Assembly (NCBI GenBank): GCA_016927325.1
Contig: JAFGMY010000031.1
Location: 1 to 38,653 of the forward strand
Length of the DNA stretch: 38,653 nucleotides
Direction of reading: 5' to 3'
From: Actinomycetota bacterium
GTDB lineage: Bacteria; Actinomycetota; Geothermincolia; Fen-727; Anoxymicrobiaceae
Shown piece after piece: positions 1-9,354 of this stretch. The notes under the pieces were generated by a model that saw only the letters and a list, made by a program, of their open reading frames with translations, was not told the origin of the DNA and made no database searches. Each line of letters begins with the position of its first letter. Within the stretch, counting starts at the first letter, position 1. The position numbers and the translations under genes are program-made.

Positions 1-489
1 CGATTGAAGACTATACAGGCTATTGCTGTAACACCGGCTACGATAGGCGATGTAATAGTATCCAAGACGGCTTCAGGCACGATCATGTCTTTCGGTCAGG
101 GAATATTTATTCTGGCGCTTTGCGGTGCTTTTACCACCAGTAACTGGCTGTTATTGACAATTGTAGTGCTTCTGGCGGCATTTTTAATGGCCGGTGTCGG
201 GATAATGAGCGGTTCGGTCGGGAAGGACTTCATCGGGACACTTTTTGTATCCATGATATTCCTGGTGCCGATGATAGTACCCGCGATGGCCGTATTGTTC
301 CCGGGGGCTCCTAACTTCTGGATAAAAATTCTGCCGTCCTACGGCGCAGTTCAGTCTATAGTCGGAGTTACCGCGTATGGGGATGGCTGGGCTGACTCTC
401 TTCCCTATATTCTGATGGGGGCGGGATGGAGTATGGTATTTGTCGTCGCCGGGATTTTTGCCCTGACAAGGAAGGTGGCTAAGCTGTGA
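1..489 (+). CDS. ABC-2 type transporter permease, 5'-truncated by the window edge
   Basis: Frame is open to base 1; hydrophobic permease C-terminus (...AIAVTPATIGDVIVSKTASG...) followed by an overlapping second permease gene. Confidence 0.75.
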   Translation, partial: RLKTIQAIAVTPATIGDVIVSKTASGTIMSFGQGIFILALCGAFTTSNWLLLTIVVLLAAFLMAGVGIMSGSVGKDFIGTLFVSMIFLVPMIVPAMAVLFPGAPNFWIKILPSYGAVQSIVGVTAYGDGWADSLPYILMGAGWSMVFVVAGIFALTRKVAKL

Positions 490-1565
490 GCTTTAAACGG
501 ACCTTCAGGATATTCTGGAAAGATGTGCGGCTGGGGCCGCGCTCGCCTATATTTCTTTTCGTAATTGTAATGCCCGCCATATTAACCGCGGTTATTCAAC
601 TTGTGTTCGGGAGCCTGTTTTCACCAAAGCCGCGCCTTGGCATTGTGGACATGGGCAACTCGGAAATTTCCGTGCTGGCTGAAGAACTGGACGGCTTTCA
701 GGTCTCAACAGTCGAGAGCGAGGAGGAGTTGAGGCGAAAGGTTAAGGACAACAACCTCGACGCGGGGCTGGTACTGCCCGCCGATTTTGACGAACAGGTA
801 CGCTCTGGGGAAAAACCGAAACTGGAGTTTTTTATGGGCGGTGAGACCCTGGCTTCAAACAGGGTAATTCTATCGGTGATCACACTTGAGCTGGTCCGTA
901 CTGTAGCCGGGGAGGTGGCTCCCGTTGACGTTGCGGTTAAAACCGCATTCGAGGAGGAAAGTTTCACTATTGCCGAGAGAATGGTTCCCTTTCTTGTGGT
1001 TTTCGCTCTGATTATTACGGGAGTGTTTTTTACGGGATTTGCCATTCAGCAGGAAAAAGAGCGTCGCACAATATGGGCGGTACTTGTTACACCAACAAGC
1101 ATGACCGAGTTTCTTACAGCAAAGGGCACGCTTGGCGTAATAATCGGAGCACTCATGGCTGTTGCCACGCTTGCGCTTAACGGTGCTTTGGGTGGAGATC
1201 CCCCGGCGCTTATACTTACGCTGGTTCTCGGGGCTGTCATGTTCGTCGAGATTGGACTTATCTTCGGCATACTGGCAAAAGATTCGGCGACGCTTTTCAC
1301 GCTGATGAAGAGCACCGGGATATTCTTCATGGCACCCGCTCTTTTCATACTGTTTCCCAACTGGCCCCAGTGGATTGCAAAGATATTCCCTACATACTGG
1401 ATAATGGATCCGATGTTCGGGGTAACCATGCGTGGCGAAACACTGTCAAACGTGGGACTGGATTTGCTGATATCTCTCGGGATCTGCCTGGTGCTCATAC
1501 CGGTTATTGGTATTCTCGCATCGCCAACTCCGGTATTCCGGCGTAAAGCTTCTCATGCACAGTAA
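486..1565 (+). CDS. ABC-2 type transporter permease
   Basis: 359 aa; N-terminal TM, extracytoplasmic domain, QQEKERRTIWAVLVTPTSMTEFLTAK motif, C-terminal TM cluster; 4-nt overlap with upstream permease. Confidence 0.85.
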   Translation: MSFKRTFRIFWKDVRLGPRSPIFLFVIVMPAILTAVIQLVFGSLFSPKPRLGIVDMGNSEISVLAEELDGFQVSTVESEEELRRKVKDNNLDAGLVLPADFDEQVRSGEKPKLEFFMGGETLASNRVILSVITLELVRTVAGEVAPVDVAVKTAFEEESFTIAERMVPFLVVFALIITGVFFTGFAIQQEKERRTIWAVLVTPTSMTEFLTAKGTLGVIIGALMAVATLALNGALGGDPPALILTLVLGAVMFVEIGLIFGILAKDSATLFTLMKSTGIFFMAPALFILFPNWPQWIAKIFPTYWIMDPMFGVTMRGETLSNVGLDLLISLGICLVLIPVIGILASPTPVFRRKASHAQ

Positions 1566-1800
1566 GACTGGTTAAGTCCTGCTTTTTATTGTACTGTTCC
1601 CTATCTGGATCGGCGATTGCGGCAACGTCACCGTCTGCAATCATGATGGTCCGTAGTTCCTTTTCTCCGTTATCGTAGTCAAGCTTAATGAAGTTGTTGT
1701 CAGTGAGCTTGAAGTCCCCTTTGACACCTGTGCCGGTGGTGGAAGTGCCGTCGCTGTAAATGGAGACGGTGCTGTCACCACCCTTGAGAGGTACCCACAT
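1504..1800 (-). CDS. Small conserved-looking protein, possibly N-terminally truncated lipoprotein-type domain
   Basis: 98 aa (WVPLKGGDSTVSIYSDGTSTTGTGVKGDFKLTDNNFIKLDYDNGEK...) resembles the mature part of small secreted domains; in-frame stop 3 codons upstream, no signal peptide, no clear SD. Confidence 0.45.
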   Translation of the reverse strand: MWVPLKGGDSTVSIYSDGTSTTGTGVKGDFKLTDNNFIKLDYDNGEKELRTIMIADGDVAAIADPDREQYNKKQDLTSLTVHEKLYAGIPELAMREYQ

Positions 1801-1822
1801 GACTATAGTTCAAGAAAAGGAA

Positions 1823-2521
1823 TTAGACGCCTGCCGTGTTATTGTCATACTCGGGAGAAAGCAGATAACGCATTGTACCGCAGGCTTGAAGGCTGAGGTT
1901 GATAATAGATGAGTAGACTGCGATATTCTGGCAGACAACCTGCATTCGCAAACCTCCGGCGGTGTCAATGTCAGGTTTGAGAAACAGCAGAAGCATATAT
2001 CCGCCTAGGATGAATACCGAAACTGCATTCAAGGCAATGCAGGTCCTGTTCCAGCCGTTGGCTGTCTGAAGGAATACAACAATAATCAGGTAAATCAATA
2101 GAGTACCGAATGTGAAATCAACCAGGATCATATGGAAGTTGGGAAAATGGTTTCGCGGAGCCGCGGCGATGGCTATGAAAGCCAGTCCGCTGATAATTCC
2201 GAAAGCAATAGAAGCTTTCCCAAGAGTGGAGAAGCGCCCCCTTTTTTCAGTAATCACCCTGATGTTGAAGGTGAAAAGAAAAAGAGAAAGTCCAAATAGC
2301 AGAACCGCCGTCACGAATAATACCATTGACACCATGTTTGTTCTTTCACTGCAGGTTCGGGTCGCCCCAAGGTCGCTGAAATAATTTTCCGTAAAGGAAA
2401 AACCTCTTGCGGGATCATTCCCGTAACTGCCGCCAGGGAACAGGAGCATGGAGATTCCGGTGAAGATAATAAACAGAATTACCGAGGCTATTATTATGTT
2501 GCTGCGAAAAAGAGTTCTCAT
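1823..2521 (-). CDS. DUF998-like multi-TM membrane protein
   Basis: Six or more TM segments; ...SFTENYFSDLGATRTCSERTN... motif; start taken at MRTLFRSN (ORF extends to 2560). Confidence 0.7.
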   Translation of the reverse strand: MRTLFRSNIIIASVILFIIFTGISMLLFPGGSYGNDPARGFSFTENYFSDLGATRTCSERTNMVSMVLFVTAVLLFGLSLFLFTFNIRVITEKRGRFSTLGKASIAFGIISGLAFIAIAAAPRNHFPNFHMILVDFTFGTLLIYLIIVVFLQTANGWNRTCIALNAVSVFILGGYMLLLFLKPDIDTAGGLRMQVVCQNIAVYSSIINLSLQACGTMRYLLSPEYDNNTAGV

Positions 2522-2697
2522 GAGACTCCGCCGCTGTAAGAATAGCCGCCATGACGGCAATACGTGACACTGCCGGTTGTCAGACTGTCAATATATAGTT
2601 CGAGCGATAGTGCAATTATTCATTCCGCCGCGAAATATTGACGCGATTTCCTGAAAATACGAAACAGCCTGAAAGGTTTTCAGCACCTCACACAAAA

Positions 2698-2727
2698 TAA
2701 CCCCCGGCAAACAAGAGTCGGGGGTTA
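2698..2727 (-). terminator. Rho-independent terminator of the HdeD-like gene
   Basis: TAACCCCCG / CGGGGGTTA 9-bp stem, T-rich on the minus strand. Confidence 0.75.
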
Positions 2728-2751
2728 AATGAAATAAAATTTAATTTTAAG

Positions 2752-3306
2752 TTATGCCGCTTCGACTTTTCTTCTGGTAATCAAAGCGTATATGCCAAGG
2801 AACATGAGCCATACGCCCCAGATCAGGAGAAGTGTCGAAACCAGTATTAATACCGCACCGACAGTGTCGAATGGAATCGCGATAAGAAGAATACCTATAA
2901 TAATGGAAAGCACGCCTCCTACACCCACAAGGCTGCGACCGGTCATCGGCGGGAGTTCAAAAGCGATCAACAACTGGATGAACCCGGTTATTATCATCCA
3001 TATTCCAATAAGGATTATTACTACGGCAAGGGCTACGCCGGGCCGTGATACCATAACACCACCTATCAGCAGTCCCACAAGGCTCTTAATCATGGCCATG
3101 CCCCACGGTTCGAGCTTGGAAGCCATGATAATGGCCATCACAAATTCGATGGCACCTTCAATGAGGGCGAATATACCGAAAACGACAATTAGAACGCCCA
3201 CGGTCGCGCCCGGCCAGCTCAGGAGTATAATGCCAATCGCAATGGCAAGGATACCTCTCAGTAGATATGCCCACCAACTCCTTGTTATGATACCTGCATT
3301 TTCCAT
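2752..3306 (-). CDS. HdeD family (DUF308) membrane protein
   Basis: Repeated TM hairpins (WWAYLLRGILAIAIGIILLSWPGATVGVLIVVFGIFALIEG); start MENAG with AAAGGAGAACTG upstream. Confidence 0.85.
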   Translation of the reverse strand: MENAGIITRSWWAYLLRGILAIAIGIILLSWPGATVGVLIVVFGIFALIEGAIEFVMAIIMASKLEPWGMAMIKSLVGLLIGGVMVSRPGVALAVVIILIGIWMIITGFIQLLIAFELPPMTGRSLVGVGGVLSIIIGILLIAIPFDTVGAVLILVSTLLLIWGVWLMFLGIYALITRRKVEAA

Positions 3307-3595
3307 CAGTTCTCCTTTCCTTCTAAAGGAAAAAACATACCAATTGACCTTAGAAAAGCCTGAATCCGAAGTTCCCCTGTTGAATGCCCGATAACATGCA
3401 ACCATTGCCCTGTTCCAACCGGGTGTTCCGGTCGAACAAAAGCAGGATACCATATGTCAGCATTCACAACAATCCAGCGACTCCACGCATTTGAATCGTA
3501 CAGGTTCTTATTTGATATTTCTTCGAGTATATACTTAGCCCTTTAGAGAATAATAAGATAAGCGTGCCGGTAACTGTTAAAGGACTGACCACGAT

Positions 3596-4732
3596 ATGGA
3601 TGATATTCCGGTTTGTGAAAGATGCGGTGTTCCGCAGTTTGTGGGAAATGAACTGAGTTGGAGCAATAACGGCGTTATTCTTCTCGGGGGATCACCCGTG
3701 AACAGGTGGGTCTTCTATGAGTCCGACAACATAGACGCGCTTTTCTGTGGTCTCGAACGGCTGATTGGTGTGCCCCTGAACGACATAATAGTCGAAAGCA
3801 GAAGGCGGGAGACAAGGAAGTACCTGGAAAGGGTATATCCTTCAGAGATCAGGGATGTATTGAAGCAGGAGCAGTTTTCCGGTACCAGGGGAGAAGCGGG
3901 AAAGCATGAAGAGCTGAAAGCAATCTTTGAAATGGCGAAATCCATTACCACCAGTGTTCACAATGTGGCTAGAATTTATGGGTATGGAGACCTTGGGCTG
4001 GGTGATTCATGGGAGCGTGGAGACGCGTACCCATGGCGCGAGACCCGGGTGAAAAAGCCTTACTCTTTGCCTATGAATATGGCTGAATCCCTGGGATCGT
4101 GCGAAGCCTTTGAGGGAGTCGATTTAAGGGTAGATTATAAGGAAATCGCACCTGAAACATTTATATTTACCAGTTCGGAAGGCGAACATCCCATTCATCT
4201 TCGTGGACGGCTGAAGCAGAACCTCTATCAGTTCAAGCCAGGTGAAATAACTTATGACTGCTGCAGGAGTTGCGGTGTTCCGGAGGATATAGCGCGCTGC
4301 GTGTGGAACCTTGAGGAAGGCACAATATTTGATCCCGTCATAGAAAGAAGAATGGCCGTATTCGGGCCGTATACGATTGAATCATTGTTAAAAGATCTTG
4401 AGTCGGAACTGGGGGACGCGGTACCCCGGTTGGTTATTGAAGCACAAAGAGAGCATGTAAGGGGAGCGTTGAGCGGTGAGAACTGGAGGCTGAAAGCTTC
4501 ACACTACAACAATATGATTGCTCTCCGCGGCCTGGGGAACCTCGTGGAATTCAACGTGGATGAGAATGCGCTTACGTTATTGATTCAAAATGCCTGTATG
4601 CACCTGCTGATGGTTGGAACGGTCAGGGCTCTGGTTGAGATGGGAATGGGTTGGGAAAACTCTGATTATGAATACTCGATGGAGGAGGATGGAGATCTCT
4701 TTGTGAGAATCAGTTGTCGGGAAAGGATATGA
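3596..4732 (+). CDS. Unrecognised CxxC protein family, paralogue 1 of 3
   Basis: 378 aa; CERCGVP near N-term and CCRSCGVP at about residue 222; strongly similar to the next two ORFs. Confidence 0.85.
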   Translation: MDDIPVCERCGVPQFVGNELSWSNNGVILLGGSPVNRWVFYESDNIDALFCGLERLIGVPLNDIIVESRRRETRKYLERVYPSEIRDVLKQEQFSGTRGEAGKHEELKAIFEMAKSITTSVHNVARIYGYGDLGLGDSWERGDAYPWRETRVKKPYSLPMNMAESLGSCEAFEGVDLRVDYKEIAPETFIFTSSEGEHPIHLRGRLKQNLYQFKPGEITYDCCRSCGVPEDIARCVWNLEEGTIFDPVIERRMAVFGPYTIESLLKDLESELGDAVPRLVIEAQREHVRGALSGENWRLKASHYNNMIALRGLGNLVEFNVDENALTLLIQNACMHLLMVGTVRALVEMGMGWENSDYEYSMEEDGDLFVRISCRERI

Positions 4733-4827
4733 AGGCTAAACGGGTTCGTGCTTTGGCTGAAGGGCTGAGGTTTGAAATTAAAGCAATGCGCCGCATTAAG
4801 CGGGATAGAGGACGAGAATTTATTTAA
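4729..4827 (+). CDS. Candidate 32-aa basic microprotein
   Basis: MKAKRVRALAEGLRFEIKAMRRIKRDRGREFI; ATG overlaps the upstream TGA (ATGA), AAAGG just upstream; below ORF-track cut-off. Confidence 0.3.
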   Translation: MKAKRVRALAEGLRFEIKAMRRIKRDRGREFI

Positions 4828-4894
4828 GCTAAAGGAACAGCGCCTTTTGTATCGACAATAATAGAAAGGACTTTTAATTCGGGGGATGGAAGTC

Positions 4895-6040
4895 ATGGAC
4901 ATTCCATTGTGTAAAGAGTGCGGAGTACCGCTTCACCTGAGCAGGAATCTATGCTGGTGTGACAACGGCGTAATCTCATTAAGAGGTAATCCGGAAAAGA
5001 GATGGGTTTTCCTGGAATCGGAAAACATAGATAATCTTTTTTCCGAAATGGAAGATCTCATAGGGATTCCGATAGGCAACCTGATTATTGAGAGCAGAAG
5101 AAAGGGCGCAAGGAAGTACCTCGAGGAGATCATACCTGAAGAGTTAAGGGTATATTCCGGGAATGAAGCAAGAGCCGGAAGCGATGGCGAATTCCTGGTC
5201 GAGGCTGACGACAAGAAGAAGTTCATCAGCCTTGCAAAATCAATTACCCTCGATATCTATGATGTTGCAAGAGTATACGGATTCGGTGATTCCAGGCTTG
5301 ATCCGGCGTGGGACAGAGGTGACGTGTTTCCATGGCGTAACACCGTAGTCAGAAAGCCATACTCACTGCTTATGAATCTCGCCGAGAGCCTGGGACAATG
5401 TGAAGCGATGGAAGGCAGGGACCTCTGGATTGAATATGAAATAACCGGTAATGACCGATTCGTATATCATTGCTTCGAAAGCAGGCACCCGGTAAGCCTG
5501 GAAGGAAGGCACAAGAAAGAGCAGTACATATTGACTGCGGGGGACATTGAATATGAGAGGTGCCCGCAGTGCGGCATGCCTTCAGAAGTCGGTAAATATG
5601 AATGGAATCTTGACGACGGTACTATTATCGACAGTTCCAGGGAAAGGCGAATGGCCGTATACGGACCTTACGCTTTTGATTCAATACTGCGTGATCTTGA
5701 GCATGAGCTTGGTGATGAGGTACCCAACCTGGTGATCGAGGCCCAAAGGCGTTATATAAAAGAATCCTGGGGAAATGAAAACTGGAGGATCCCGGGGTTT
5801 GAGTTCAGACAACGTGTTGCTGTACGGGGCCTTGGAAACATAGTCCGTTTTGATCCTACCGTGAGTGAACACAAACTCCTCATTGAAAATCCATGTATGC
5901 ATCTGGTGATGGTAGGGATAGTCCAGGCCCTGGTGGAGTTGGCAAGGGGCTGGGATGCATCTTTCTCCAGTTATGAGTTGCGGGGCGACGGCAGTCTGGA
6001 AATAACGATCCGCCGTAAAACCGGCAACTCGCCGGAATAG
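4895..6040 (+). CDS. Unrecognised CxxC protein family, paralogue 2 of 3
   Basis: MDIPLCKECGVP... and YERCPQCGMP...; start MDIPLC chosen by alignment with paralogues and GGGGGATGGAAGTC upstream. Confidence 0.85.
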   Translation: MDIPLCKECGVPLHLSRNLCWCDNGVISLRGNPEKRWVFLESENIDNLFSEMEDLIGIPIGNLIIESRRKGARKYLEEIIPEELRVYSGNEARAGSDGEFLVEADDKKKFISLAKSITLDIYDVARVYGFGDSRLDPAWDRGDVFPWRNTVVRKPYSLLMNLAESLGQCEAMEGRDLWIEYEITGNDRFVYHCFESRHPVSLEGRHKKEQYILTAGDIEYERCPQCGMPSEVGKYEWNLDDGTIIDSSRERRMAVYGPYAFDSILRDLEHELGDEVPNLVIEAQRRYIKESWGNENWRIPGFEFRQRVAVRGLGNIVRFDPTVSEHKLLIENPCMHLVMVGIVQALVELARGWDASFSSYELRGDGSLEITIRRKTGNSPE

Positions 6041-6131
6041 GAGGGTATAGTCAAAAAATGCGTATACTGGAAATTATTGCTTTGAAATATTGATCAGGAG
6101 GTTGGAAACTGACGTTTAGTTCCTTACGACC

Positions 6132-7262
6132 ATGAAAGATATCCCCATATGCGGCGTTTGCAAGGTGCCGGTTTTTATCAGCAGAGAATTCGGGTGGGAG
6201 AAAAGCGGTGCGATTTTAACCCCTTCGTCCAGGGAGCTTCGCTGGGTTTTTCTGGAATCGGAGTATATCGACTTGCTGTTCAGGGGGCTTGAAGAGCTTA
6301 TTGGTGTACCGCTGGACAATATCGTGATTGAGAGCAGGCGCCGCGAAACCAGGCACTATATGGCTAAGATTTGGCCTCCGCAGGAAATTCGCGACTATCT
6401 TAACAGGCGCGACGGAGGCACTTCGACAAATGAGCCTGTTACACCGCGGGAAAAGGAAGAGTTTTATCGGCTGGCAAGATTGCAGGTCCTTGGTGTTCAG
6501 AATATCGGCAGAATCTATGGTTACGGTGAAATGTTTCCCGCAGATTCATGGGAACGCGGCGATTTGAATCCATGGCGCTTCAATATCCTGAGAAACTCTT
6601 ATTCAGTGCTTATGAACGTCGCTGTGCTTCTTGGTTCCGTCGAGGCTTTTGAGAAGAGGGACATGTGGGCGAAATATGAGCCGACAAATGAAAACACATA
6701 CACGGTAACCTGCTACGAGGAGGAACACCCGGTTCACCTGAGAGAGCGGCTCTGGAGGCAAAAATATGAATTGAAGCCGGGCGATATCACCTATGAATGC
6801 TGCCCGGAGTGCGGCTTGCCGGAGGAGATTTCCAGGTGTGTCTGGTTTATGGACAAAGGAATCATTTTTGATCCCCTTGTTAATCGAAGGATGGCGATAT
6901 TCGGCCCTTCGTCGGTGGACTCCATACTGAAAGACCTCGAGTTTGAACTGGGCGATGCCGTTCCAAGCCTGGTCATAGAAGCGCAGAGGCGTATTATAAA
7001 GAGTGAATTATCCAGTGAAGACTGGAAGAGACGCGCACCTGACTTCAAGCGAATGATATCTGCCCGGGGGCTGGGAAACCTGACGAATTTTAAAGGCGAC
7101 AAAACATACCTTACGTTAACGATCCAGAACTCATGTTTGACACTGATAATGGTTGGGTCGGTCCAGGCTCTGGTTGAGCTTGCTCTCGGGTGGGAATGCT
7201 CAGATTACGAATATGAACTGAAAGAAGATGGCGACCTGATTGTAACTATTAGGCGAAAGTAG
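6132..7262 (+). CDS. Unrecognised CxxC protein family, paralogue 3 of 3
   Basis: MKDIPICGVCKVP... and YECCPECGLP...; aligns end to end with paralogues 1 and 2. Confidence 0.85.
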   Translation: MKDIPICGVCKVPVFISREFGWEKSGAILTPSSRELRWVFLESEYIDLLFRGLEELIGVPLDNIVIESRRRETRHYMAKIWPPQEIRDYLNRRDGGTSTNEPVTPREKEEFYRLARLQVLGVQNIGRIYGYGEMFPADSWERGDLNPWRFNILRNSYSVLMNVAVLLGSVEAFEKRDMWAKYEPTNENTYTVTCYEEEHPVHLRERLWRQKYELKPGDITYECCPECGLPEEISRCVWFMDKGIIFDPLVNRRMAIFGPSSVDSILKDLEFELGDAVPSLVIEAQRRIIKSELSSEDWKRRAPDFKRMISARGLGNLTNFKGDKTYLTLTIQNSCLTLIMVGSVQALVELALGWECSDYEYELKEDGDLIVTIRRK

Positions 7263-7327
7263 GATTCAGCGGGACAGAGAATCTTTTGCGTTTTTCGCGC
7301 GGCGGATCACGGTGTATAAACGGTCTG

Positions 7328-7945
7328 TTACTTGACATAATTTCTTAAACCTTCGTATTCGGTTTTTATACGGTCGTACCACTCTTCAATATTTTCTTTC
7401 CCCTTAAGGTCACCGGTGTCGATATACTTAATCAGCTTTTCCATTGAACTCAAAATACTCTCCATGCCTGTGGCTGTAATTGAAAGTACGACAGGGACTT
7501 TTTCTGAAATTGAAGCTCTTTCATCGATTGTCTGGTCCTTTGCGTTCGCGAGCGCAATTGAGAACTCGTTGTTTGCTTCGTCGACTTTTAATATACCGTC
7601 TTCAAGGTCTTTGGCGATTTCCTCGGATTGACCATCAGGCTTATTCATTTTCTCCAGGGCCTCCAGGCCTTCACCGTCTTTCACTATGCTCGCCTCGTAA
7701 GATTCTCTTGCGATGTCGGCACTTTCCAGGTCGGAATACCCGGAGCGCGCATATCTGATGAATGCTTCCCCGCCTTCCTGTGCGATTTTCGGGTCCGATT
7801 CCATGTTGTCCATGATTTCTATATACCGGTCGACAAAGCTTTGTTTTGCTTCCCTGTCATTACAGCCGTAAGCGGCCAGGGACACTATTAACAGAATGGC
7901 CGTTACAAACGCCGACACCATAACTTTATATATCGTTCGATGCAT
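7328..7945 (-). CDS. Lipoprotein of unknown function
   Basis: Signal peptide with lipobox LAAYGC, then helical soluble domain. Confidence 0.75.
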   Translation of the reverse strand: MHRTIYKVMVSAFVTAILLIVSLAAYGCNDREAKQSFVDRYIEIMDNMESDPKIAQEGGEAFIRYARSGYSDLESADIARESYEASIVKDGEGLEALEKMNKPDGQSEEIAKDLEDGILKVDEANNEFSIALANAKDQTIDERASISEKVPVVLSITATGMESILSSMEKLIKYIDTGDLKGKENIEEWYDRIKTEYEGLRNYVK

Positions 7946-8156
7946 TTGAACTTCTTCTTCCGAATGAGCAAATAAGACTATCGGCTGACCTGAATTACTA
8001 CATAATCTAATTCAATTATCACATGGGGATACCTTTGGACAAGCATGGTAAATGGAACCAGCGGGAACTTATTCCAGACAGGGCTCGTCAGAACTCTTAA
8101 TTGATGTATGATAGTACCTGAAAATAAACACAGACGAATTCCACGGAGGAGTCATA

Positions 8157-8636
8157 ATGAGGAAAATCATAATTGTCACCTGTATTGTATCCATGATTTT
8201 CGGTGGGGTTGCAGTAATTGGATGCGGCGGTGGAGGCGGCGGCAAGGGGGATTCCCCCAAGCAGGTTGCGCAGAAGTTCATGGAGGGACTTGCCGATAAT
8301 GATGTCGATGGCTACCTCGCCCTTGTAACTGAGGGTTCCAAGAAGGGCGTGGATGTCGAGGATATGAAAAAACAGACGGCTGAATACGAAAAGCAGCAAA
8401 CCGAGAAAATTGAATTCAAGGTCGGCGAAGAGAAAATCGACGGTGACAAGGCACTGGTTGACGTTACAGTAATACAGCAGGGCATGGAAATGACCATGAA
8501 ATGGACCCTGTTAAAAGAAAATGGTGTTTGGAGAGTCGATTTGACGACAGAGCCCATTATGGAGGGCACTGAGGGTATTGAACCTGATCAGGAAACAACT
8601 CCCGGAACTTTGCCCGAGACCGAACCGGCTGAATAG
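8157..8636 (+). CDS. DUF4878-like lipoprotein
   Basis: Lipobox VIGC, Gly-rich linker, KQVAQKFMEGLADNDVDGYLALVTE...; GGAGGAGTCATA upstream of ATG. Confidence 0.8.
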   Translation: MRKIIIVTCIVSMIFGGVAVIGCGGGGGGKGDSPKQVAQKFMEGLADNDVDGYLALVTEGSKKGVDVEDMKKQTAEYEKQQTEKIEFKVGEEKIDGDKALVDVTVIQQGMEMTMKWTLLKENGVWRVDLTTEPIMEGTEGIEPDQETTPGTLPETEPAE

Positions 8637-8669
8637 CAGTCGTCAGGAGACAAGGTTCTTAAGGATGTG

Positions 8670-8710
8670 GGAGGGCTTAGCCGCTTTTTGGAGAAGTCCT
8701 CCTTTTTTTT
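8670..8710 (+). terminator. Rho-independent terminator
   Basis: GGAGGGCTT / AAGTCCTCC stem followed by T8. Confidence 0.7.
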
Positions 8711-9354
8711 GCGATTCTTTCACTGAAGACGTTGACCGGAAGTATGGCGAACCAGAAATATTCGGCTGCCTGCGGGCTTAAAAAGGCCAGGGCGATCGAT
8801 ACCATGAAAACACCACCGACAAGGAGAAAAGATAAGGTCGCGTGTTTACCCATCTCAACACTGAAAGCACTTGAAACGAGACCGGGTGACTTTGTGATAA
8901 AGTACCACATCGCCGCAAAAAGAAAACACGCTGCTGCATAGTTCGCCGCATATATGATTACACCGATACTGGTATTTCCATATTCGCTGATAACGCTTGT
9001 CGAGAAAGGAAGCAGAATGATACTGAGTAATATCGCCAGATTGATCCACAGAAGGAAACCGTTCTGATTTTCGATATGTCTAAAAAGGTTGTGATGAGAG
9101 ATCCACAGGAAACCGATGATCAAAAAGCTCAATATCAATGCGAAAATATTGGGCCATAGCGCAGTTATTTCGGAGACAAGCTCTTTATTGACAAGTTTTT
9201 CAGGGATATCGGGGATTTCTATATTCAAGACAAGAAGTGTGATGGCAACAGCGAAAACCGCATCTGAAAACGAGGCGATGCGGTCCACTTGACGCCGGTT
9301 ATTTTCAGCGGTTTCGTATGTTGAATTTTCGGCAGCCTGTTCAATCTTATGCAG
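8677..9354 (-). CDS. TMEM175-family potassium channel-like protein (DUF1211)
   Basis: RIASFSDAVFAVAITLLVLNIEIP signature; first ATG/GTG/TTG start is GTG at 9288, but GGAGG with 7-nt spacing precedes an in-frame CTG at 9354. Confidence 0.85.
   Translation of the reverse strand: MHKIEQAAENSTYETAENNRRQVDRIASFSDAVFAVAITLLVLNIEIPDIPEKLVNKELVSEITALWPNIFALILSFLIIGFLWISHHNLFRHIENQNGFLLWINLAILLSIILLPFSTSVISEYGNTSIGVIIYAANYAAACFLFAAMWYFITKSPGLVSSAFSVEMGKHATLSFLLVGGVFMVSIALAFLSPQAAEYFWFAILPVNVFSERIAKKRRTSPKSG

Noticed and set aside
698-1045. Minus-strand ORFs opposite the ABC-2 permease (698-1045, 1046-1498)
   Set aside because: Antisense shadow ORFs without SD or recognisable domain.
3715-3951. Minus-strand ORFs inside the CxxC genes (also 4933-5226, 6791-7102)
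   Set aside because: Antisense shadows of well-supported, mutually homologous genes; Ser/Leu-rich with no motif.
6058-6093. 11-codon ORF MRILEIIALKY after paralogue 2
   Set aside because: Too short and SD spacing (12 nt) too long to support.
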